Below are positions 56,818-64,000 of a DNA stretch of 64,000 bases, piece by piece. The notes under the pieces were generated by a model. The model worked only from the letters and a program-made list of their open reading frames with translations, did not search any database and was not told the DNA's origin. Location: the NCBI GenBank assembly GCA_025093555.1, contig JAIWNF010000106.1, positions 1 to 64,000 of the forward strand. The letters run 5' to 3'. Within the stretch, counting starts at the first letter, position 1, and each line of letters starts with the position of its first letter. This DNA comes from Circinella umbellata (Eukaryota; Mucoromycota; Mucoromycetes; Mucorales; Lichtheimiaceae). Made by a program: the position numbers and the translations under genes.

Positions 56818-59800
56818 GATCATATGAATGCAGTAGCAGAAGCTATTTTGTCCGCAAAATCGGAAATCTATATAAAAGATTGGTGGCTAACACCCGAATT
56901 GGTACGTGTGTACTACTTTTTTTTAAAAAACAACCCAGTAGAGACTATCATGTTGATTATTATTATTATTATTATTAGTATTTGAGACGACCACCAGAAA
57001 AAAATGAAGAATTCCGTCTTGATAGATTATTACAACGTAAAGCTAAAGAAGGTGTCATGATTTATATTGTTGTTTATAAAGAAATGTCATTAGCTCTTAC
57101 AATTGATTCAGCCCATACAAAGAAATGGTTACAAGGATTACATCCAAATATTATTGGTAAGATAAAAGTGTATCAAAAGCGGGCGGTGGGAAAGAGGAAG
57201 ATTTATTTTTAAACTTGGATAGAATTTTTCAGGTTATGCATTATTTTTACTTTTTTTAAACGCGTTTCCTAAAACTTTAATCTGTTTTTTTTTTTTTTGT
57301 GATGTATATAGTTCAACGTCATCCAGACCGACGCGCATTTGATAATAATAGTTCTATCTTCTTCTGGTCTCATCATGAGGTAATTATATTTTAGCAAGAG
57401 TATATAAAAAAAAGACACGTTTAAAGAGTAACCCCTTTGACTATTATGTGAATTAGAAACTTGTTGTAGTGGATAATCGATTAGCATTTATTGGTGGTAT
57501 CGATTTATGTTTTGGGTAAGCTTTTTTTTTTCATTAAAAGAATGATTTATTTGAATGGGAAAGCAAAAGGTACAACCTTATGGATACTAAAAATCAAAAC
57601 ATATAAAATTAGTCGTTTTGATACACATGCGCATCGTAATGCCGATTACCCGGCTAAAGGTCATCAATATAAAATGTTCCCTGGTCAAGATTATTCTAGT
57701 CCTCGCGTTAAAGATTTTGCTGATGGTAATTGAATTAAATAATTGTTTATATGCATATATCTTTATATTAACAAGCTTACTTTAAATTTATCTAGTGGCT
57801 GCAAGTCATGATACAACATTAGTTGATCGAGAAGAAACACCACGTATGCCCTGGCATGATTTATCTTGTGCTGTGGTAAGTTATTAATATACAAAAAAGA
57901 AACAATCATTATTTTAACAAATCGATTGGGTATTTAGGTTGGACCTCCTGCTCGTGATGCTGCCCGTCTATTTATTCAACGATGGAATTATTTAAAAGCA
58001 AGTAAAAGTGGACATCGAGATATTGTACCCTTTTTAATGCCCAAAGGAGAATATGTTGCACAACGAGATGAAAGTAATTTTGAAGGAACATGTCGTGTTC
58101 AAATTTTAAGAAGTTGTTCAAGTTGGAGTTCTGGTATTGGAAGAGAGGTAAATTTTTTGAAAAAATGGGATTACAAGTAAAAAAAAAAAAGTGAATAAGG
58201 ATTGGATAATAAGATTAATATTTTTAACATCAATTTTTTGTAATAGCATTCAATTTATAACGCTTATTTGGAATCTATTATTCAAGCCAAACATTTCATT
58301 TATATTGAGAATCAATTCTTTATTAGTGCAACAGGAGAAGATAAAATTGTACGAAATAAATTAGGTCAAGCTATTGTGGATCGTATTAAAAGAGCTCATT
58401 ATAATAATCAAAAATTCAAAGTATTTATTTTGATTCCATTGATTCCTGCATTTGAAGGAGATTTAACAACAGGTGATTCGGTTGCTGCTCGGTAAGTAAA
58501 TCTAATTGTATAAAACGCTATACGTATAACTAGTTTAACAAAGAAATACTTTCTATTAGAGGTGTTATGCATTATCAATATGTATCCATGAGTCGTGGTG
58601 GTGCCTCTATTTGTGAAAAATTACGTGAAGAAGGAATAGATCCATCCGAATATATTGGTTGGTATAGTCTTCGAAATTGGGATAAGATTGAACCACGTAT
58701 ACCAAGAATGAGAAGAAAAAAGACCAATAAAAAACAAAACAATTCTTCAACACAAAATGGTGATTCATCGCAACCACAAGAAAATGAATCAAAAATAGAA
58801 GATAATCAAAATCTTAAAGTGAATAGTGGTAATAATGAAGATTTAGCTTCTTTATCTTCCAAATCCTCCGGTGGTATAAGTGAAGAAGTAGAAGATCAAG
58901 AACAAGATGGTCGTGATCATTATGTTAGTGAATTAGTTTATATTCATGATAAATTATTGATTGTTGATGATCGTATTGTTTTAATTGGATCTGGTAAGGA
59001 ATGCTTATTATTATTTTCTTGTTTCTTGTTTATTTATTGTAATCTAACATAATCCCTATTTCTTTTTTATTTATAGCAAATATTAATGATCGGTAAGATA
59101 GAGCCAATGGGGACGGGGGTTTGTATCTTGTATAAATAATATTAACCTTCTATTTTATTAGATCATTATTGGGTAATCGTGATTCTGAAATGGCTATTTA
59201 TATTGAAGATACTGAAATGATACCTTCGTATATGGATGGTAAAAAATATCAAGCTGCCAAATTTGCCCATTCTCTTCGTATGCAATTATGGAAAGAACAT
59301 TTAGGTTTATTAGATTTCCATGATTGGGATATTTTAATGGATCAAGATGATGATGATGTACTTCAAACAAAAGCTACTGAAGGTATTGGATATAATACAG
59401 CTGCTGCTGGTATGGGACAAGAACCTTCTTCTTTACATCAACCACAACAACAACAACCATCATTACAAGGAGAAACACCGGGACAAGATAGTAATATTAC
59501 ACTTGTTAATAATGAAACAAATCAAGTGATTCAAGATTGTGAAAGACATGAAGTAACACGTATTATTGATCGTGTATCAAGAACACGTAGTATTTTTGAT
59601 AAATTCCGACATCATCAACACCGAGAACATTTAAAAGAAGCACAAGCTTTGGATCCATTAGCAGATCGATGTTATTATAATATTTGGCGTAAAACAGCGA
59701 ATGCGAATACATTAATTTATCGTGATTTATTTAAATGTGTACCTGATGATACAGTACGTACATTTGATGAACATCGTAAATTTGTTCCTGATAGTAATAA

Positions 59801-59966
59801 GGTACCTTATGGCCACGTAGCAGATCCTGAAAGACCTGCTGAAGAAATTCAAGAAAAATTAAATGGTATTCGTGGTCATTTAGTTGAATTCCCAGTGGAT
59901 TATCTGAAAGATGAAACCTTATTGAATACTATTGAATCTATGGCACCTATGGTGATTTTCACTTAG
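54574..59966 (+). CDS. PLD1: Phospholipase D (PX-PH-HKD, PLD1/Spo14 type)
   Basis: Fourteen exons give 1397 aa: 54574-55614, 55753-55779, 55854-56688, 56819-56901, 56979-57156, 57312-57379, 57457-57515, 57613-57725, 57796-57875, 57938-58147, 58247-58491, 58560-58993, 59077-59092, 59162-59966. The N-terminal 350 residues are disordered, with RHRHRHRHRHH and poly-Gln. A PX domain (WVFRTELQYGDVKWVIRRT) and a PH domain (THRWTKEWILLRDSYIAFCD) follow. HKD motif 1 is HEKLVVVD (about residues 743-750) with GGIDLCFG; HKD motif 2 is HDKLLIVD (about 1109-1116) with GSANINDRS. The enzyme hydrolyses phosphatidylcholine to phosphatidic acid at membranes, for secretion and signalling. A Ser/Asn/Glu-rich insert of about 70 residues separates the conserved GWYSLRNWDK from HKD2. 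Exons of 27 nt and 16 nt are required for the frame. Confidence 0.94.
59077..59092 (+). other. 16-nt microexon of the PLD gene
   Basis: Bounded by TTTATAG and GTAAGA, it encodes the NIND of the invariant GSANINDRS block right after HKD motif 2. Skipping it would shift the frame and remove the catalytic block. Confidence 0.8.
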
Positions 59967-60266
59967 AAACAAAAAAAAAATCCATCTAACTCCTCTCTTT
60001 CCTTTCTTCCTAGTCTCTCTCTCTCTCTTTCCGAACAACCCTGTTTTTTTATACTTATATTTATATTTATACCATTATCATTATTTCGTTATCATTCTAT
60101 CATGACATATATATCATATATAAACCAAATTTGTCTTTATAAAAATAGCAATTTTTTTAATTGCGCTGTGCTTTTATATATTTTTATTTGATTTTTTTTT
60201 TTTTGCTCAAGTGGCCGTGTTATTTCTATTTCTTTCTCTCTCTCTTTTTTTTTTGGTCTCTTCAAT
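59967..60266. other. Intergenic, CT-rich
   Basis: It has CT-rich tracts (CTCTCTCTCTCT near 60015 and 60237). It serves as the 3' flank of PLD and the 5' flank of the Hsp70-like gene. Confidence 0.5.
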
Positions 60267-62846
60267 ATGCATAGTCGTGAGTGTATATTCATTTCTTAAA
60301 AGATTATTACACATTTTATTTTTAAAAACAAACTCATTATTTTATTTACATTCATTATAATAATAAAGCAACTACACCCCATCTTCAACGTCGATTAACT
60401 TATAAAGAAGCAGGAGAACCTATTTCTCGAAAATACCCAGTAACTATTGCAATTGATTTCGGTAAAAAAGATATATTTACATTCCTTATATATATATATA
60501 TATATCCAATGTGAATTTTATTATATTTAGTTTGACATTTTGGACTGACTGAGAAAATGAGTGAGAAAGAGAAAAGAAAAATATAAACACAAAACTAACT
60601 ATAAAACTTTTCTTGTTTCAGGAACGACCTATTCGGTATATAAAAAATAAATTTCGAGATTATAATAACATAATATATTAATAGGGATCCATCATATATT
60701 TATCTGTCTATCTATTAATATATTAATATAGGGTTGTAGCTATAAATTTGAAGATGATGATGAAATATATGATGTAGTGAAATGGCCAAAACATTTTGGA
60801 TTTTATGCCAAAGTACCTAGTTTACTTTATTATAAAGGACGTGCAAAACGTTTAGTGGATTGGGGTGATGGTGCTCGAAGATTAGCACTTCAGGTATAAT
60901 TATATAGCTTTTTTATTAAAGATAGTTTGAAAAGGATCTGGATTAAAAAAGAAAAACGGGGGGATGATTGATTCATATAAAGTGCACTTTTTTTTTTAGC
61001 CAGGACAAGATGGATTTTTAATACGTCAATTTAAATTATGGCTTGCAAAAGAAGAAGATACTATTACCACACCGCCACCTCCTTTATTAGAAGGTCAAGA
61101 ACCTGTAGATGCTATATCAGATTATTTAAGATTATTTCATGAATCTGTTATTGAACAAATGATGAGAACAGGTGCTGGACGTTATTCAATGGATCAATTT
61201 GGTTATGTACGTTATTTATTCAAAAAAAAAGCGGGGCGAGAGGTGTGGGAAAGGATGGATATAATTAGAATAAGCTTAATAAATAATCATGCTCTTTTTT
61301 TTTTTTTTTAGTGTTTAACAGTACCAGCAATTTGGGATGATACAGCTAAAGCAGCTATGCGTGAAGCAATGATACAAGCTGATATTATTCAACCAGATGA
61401 TCCACCTGAACGATTAGTACTTGTTGGTGAACCAGAAGCGGCTGCTATGTATTGTGAAAAACAATGTGAAAGTTGGAATAGCATGGAAGATCAAGATACA
61501 TTTATGATTGTAGATGCGGGTGGTGGTACCGTAGATATTATTATCTAGTAAGTCATTTCTATTTTGAAAAAAAAAATGGGTTAGAAATAAGAGACTTTAA
61601 TTCGTTAATAATAATAATAAACCAATAGTCAAATAGATAAATCTGGTGAAACACGTTCATTAAAAGAAGTTACACGAGGAAGTGGTGGTACTTGTGGAAG
61701 TGCTTACATTGATAACAATATGAGACAATGGTTTTTAAATCGATTAGGTGAATATGCAGATCAAGTCTCTACTTGTACTTTGGAAAATGTAATGGAAGTA
61801 TTTACTGAAAAAATTAAGGTAATAAATCCAAATGTTCTTTTTATCTAAATAAAGAAAAAACTTCTGATCAATAATAATAATCAAATATCTGGGATACGTA
61901 TAAAATTAGCCATACTTTTGTGGTCATGGTGATCAATATCTTACTGTACCAGCTACAATGATGCCACTGCGTGAACATTTGGATGACCTTATTGATGATG
62001 ATGGGAATATTTTACTCTCTGCTGAAGAATTAAATGAAAAAATGTATATTCCAGTATTTAATCAAGTCATTGCACTCATCAAAGAACAATTGGATCAAGT
62101 ACCTCAACAAGTGAATTCACTTTATTTAGTAGGTGGATTTGGTTGTTCTGAATATTTGTATACAACAGTAAAAGAACAATTTGATTCTCGGATACCTGTT
62201 ATTGCCATGGCACCGAGAGGGGATGTAGCTGTTTCTCGTGGCGCTATATATCATATTAGTCAACCTTCATTTATTGCTACAAGGATATTACGTAATACTT
62301 ATGGATTAATGACTCGTATGGCATTTCAAGAAGGTCTTGATCCAGAAGAAAATGCTATTATTACAAGTGATGGTATTAAACGATGTGCCACACGATTTGA
62401 TATTATGGCATATAAAGGTCAATCTATTCATGTCAATCAAAAAATTAGTCGTCATTTCTGGGTTAAATATCAACGAAATACAGAAGGTAAAAAAAAGAAT
62501 ATAAGTATATATATTTATACTATTAATAAGAACCTGACAAATTAAATTGATATAATCAACATATACATATATTTATAAACTCATTTTTATCTTGTGCTAT
62601 AAATATATTTATTTAGCGGATTTGTATGTGTATAATGGGGATGCACCTATTCCACGTCAAGTAACAGATCCTGGAGTACGAAAAATGGCTGATTTTCCTA
62701 TTCGAATGCCGATTTTGGATGGATATGTAGCAGGAGATCCTGTGGATATTAGGATAGATTTTATGTTTGGATTATCCGAGTTAAAGATCCATGTGTTTAT
62801 TTCTGGAAAACAAATAGAATTTGTTACTACATTTGAAAATGAATAA
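60267..62846 (+). CDS. Hsp70-like ATPase (HSPA12-type actin-fold protein)
   Basis: Nine exons (60267-60276, 60369-60461, 60622-60635, 60732-60893, 61000-61206, 61312-61547, 61629-61818, 61910-62486, 62617-62846) give 572 aa with consistent phases. Actin-fold ATPase motifs are phosphate-1 IAIDFGTTYS, phosphate-2 DTFMIVDAGGGTVDI and the adenosine motif SLYLVGGFGCSEYL. Also seen are YCLTVPAIWDDTAKAAMREA and LVGEPEAAAMYC. The canonical Hsp70 substrate domain and lid are absent, as in the HSPA12 group, which is expanded in fungi and has poorly known function. The first exon has only 10 nt (MHS plus one base) and is the least certain part; exon 3 is a 14-nt microexon completing DFGTTYS. Confidence 0.87.
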
Positions 62847-64000
62847 AAAAAAAATGTACATTTAAAATGTATATAAAAGAAGAAACAAACAGGATTTTGT
62901 TTTCATAAAAATATTATATAGGTATACGTATTTGAATTCAAGTAGCTAAGTATAAACATAATATTTCATTGTTTTGATAATAATAATAATAATGAACAAG
63001 TAAAGATGAATATGTGTTTTTTTTATGTCTAAATAAACTAGTATTTATTTTATAAAAGTAATAATAAGATATATCATTCTTGATAGGTTACGTACGTACG
63101 TGCGTATCAAACACGTTGAAGCTAAAACAACAAGTGAATCTATCATCATATTATAGGGAAACTATATACGAAAGAATATTGAAATATATAGACTTAAACA
63201 TTAAATGATATCATATAGAATTCTCTTTTTATGTATCTTGATATTTTATTCATATAATTGTAAGTTCAGCCTAGTTCTATCAACTTTTATTTCGAGCATG
63301 CAAAAATGCTCTTCTTTACAATATATCAACAAAATCAAGATATTTGACATAAAAAGTCAAATTATCATGTTCATCAAAGTAGTTTAATATTAGTTCACAA
63401 AATGTATCAATAACAAAATAGTTCATACATATAAGCACAAAAAATGTTATAATAATTAACAAATCAACTTAAATACGTAACACCCTAATTTTTGAATAAG
63501 GTTACATTCATCGATAGAAAAAATTAATCATAGCAACCGCAATATATATTCGTTTCAAACATGCATTAAAAAATGGTTTTCAACCGTTATCTACGTAAGC
63601 TTAATTTTATGAATTATCCCATTGCATCTTTTGTTATGATTACCACAATAATCACTACTTTCTTTCATTTTATTTCATACATTCGCTATTATCCATTCAG
63701 AAAACAAATAAAAAGAGTCCAACAAATATGACCTCCTTTTACGTATTATGAACATATTGATTATTATATAGAATAAAGTTGTTTATACAGCAGCAAAAAC
63801 TTCTTTTTTAAAAAAAGATTGATACAATTATTACGGATGTGGTGTAGTAATATCATCTAGTTCATATGAACCAACGATTAGCGCAGACTATTATCAGGCC
63901 AATGGATTGAAATAAGTGTTGTATTATAAGAACATTTTCTCTTTATCCCAGATGAAATAAGAAAATAAAATACAGACGTGAACAGAACTCAATTCTAAAA
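62847..64000. other. Intergenic to window end
   Basis: AT-rich, with a CGTACGTACGTGCGTA stretch near 63092. The short frame at 63205-63387 has no recognisable content. No gene is supported. Confidence 0.5.

Noticed and set aside
1..64000. CRISPR arrays, rRNA genes, complete tRNA genes
   Set aside because: No regularly spaced identical repeats with unique spacers, no rRNA signatures and no cloverleaf-compatible sequence were seen; nuclear fungal DNA would not be expected to carry CRISPR.

Overview
The window is nuclear DNA from a filamentous, early-diverging fungus, most likely a Mucorales-type Mucoromycota. I infer this from AT-rich DNA with long T/A homopolymers, many short introns (mostly 50-150 bp, GTAAGT-type donors, TAG acceptors), fungal housekeeping genes (PEX13, PX-PH phospholipase D, GH47 mannosidase, a Ran-binding nucleoporin-like protein) and decayed transposons of kinds common in that group. 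The species cannot be fixed from sequence alone. Exon structures below were built by hand from splice signals and reading-frame continuity; unless stated otherwise, each model keeps one open frame through all junctions.

Layout. 1-3.3 kb: decayed transposon gene (transposase-like region plus DEDDy 3'-5' exonuclease). 4.0-6.4 kb: TPR/F-box/LRR gene. 8.8-9.5 kb: long-inverted-repeat element. 9.7-10.2 kb: small Asn-rich hypothetical gene. 10.8-13.9 kb (-): secreted GPI-specific phospholipase D-like protein. 16.8-19.2 kb (+): GH47 alpha-1,2-mannosidase. 19.6-20.5 kb (-): myo-inositol oxygenase. 21.9-25.7 kb: repeat island with a large foldback element, a dispersed GGCGCGCC motif and protein-coding scraps. 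26.6-28.9 kb: divergent second F-box/LRR gene. 30.3-31.6 kb: PEX13. 31.95-34.2 kb (-): Ran-binding-domain protein.

35.4-50.7 kb is a gene-poor accessory block: two LINE 3' remnants (one with poly-A and a 12-bp target duplication), a broken multi-exon gene carrying a 130-bp MITE, a 70-bp-period tandem array, a DDE transposase pseudogene with a catalytic Asp changed to Asn, two unrecognised genes (249 aa and 460 aa) and a local direct-repeat tract. 51.0-53.4 kb is a full paralogue of the 4-6.4 kb F-box gene, duplicated with promoter, intron and 3' flank. 54.6-60.0 kb: 14-exon phospholipase D (PLD1/SPO14 type). 60.3-62.8 kb: nine-exon Hsp70-like ATPase (HSPA12 type). The final 1.15 kb has no recognisable gene.

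There is no operon logic here; neighbours are independent transcription units. The convergent pairs 9711 gene/GPLD, GH47/MIOX and PEX13/RanBD have short 3' intergenic gaps. The most informative parts are the mobile-element decay series, the long inverted repeats that would fold into long double-stranded RNA if transcribed, and the duplicated TPR/F-box/LRR family with a shared intron.
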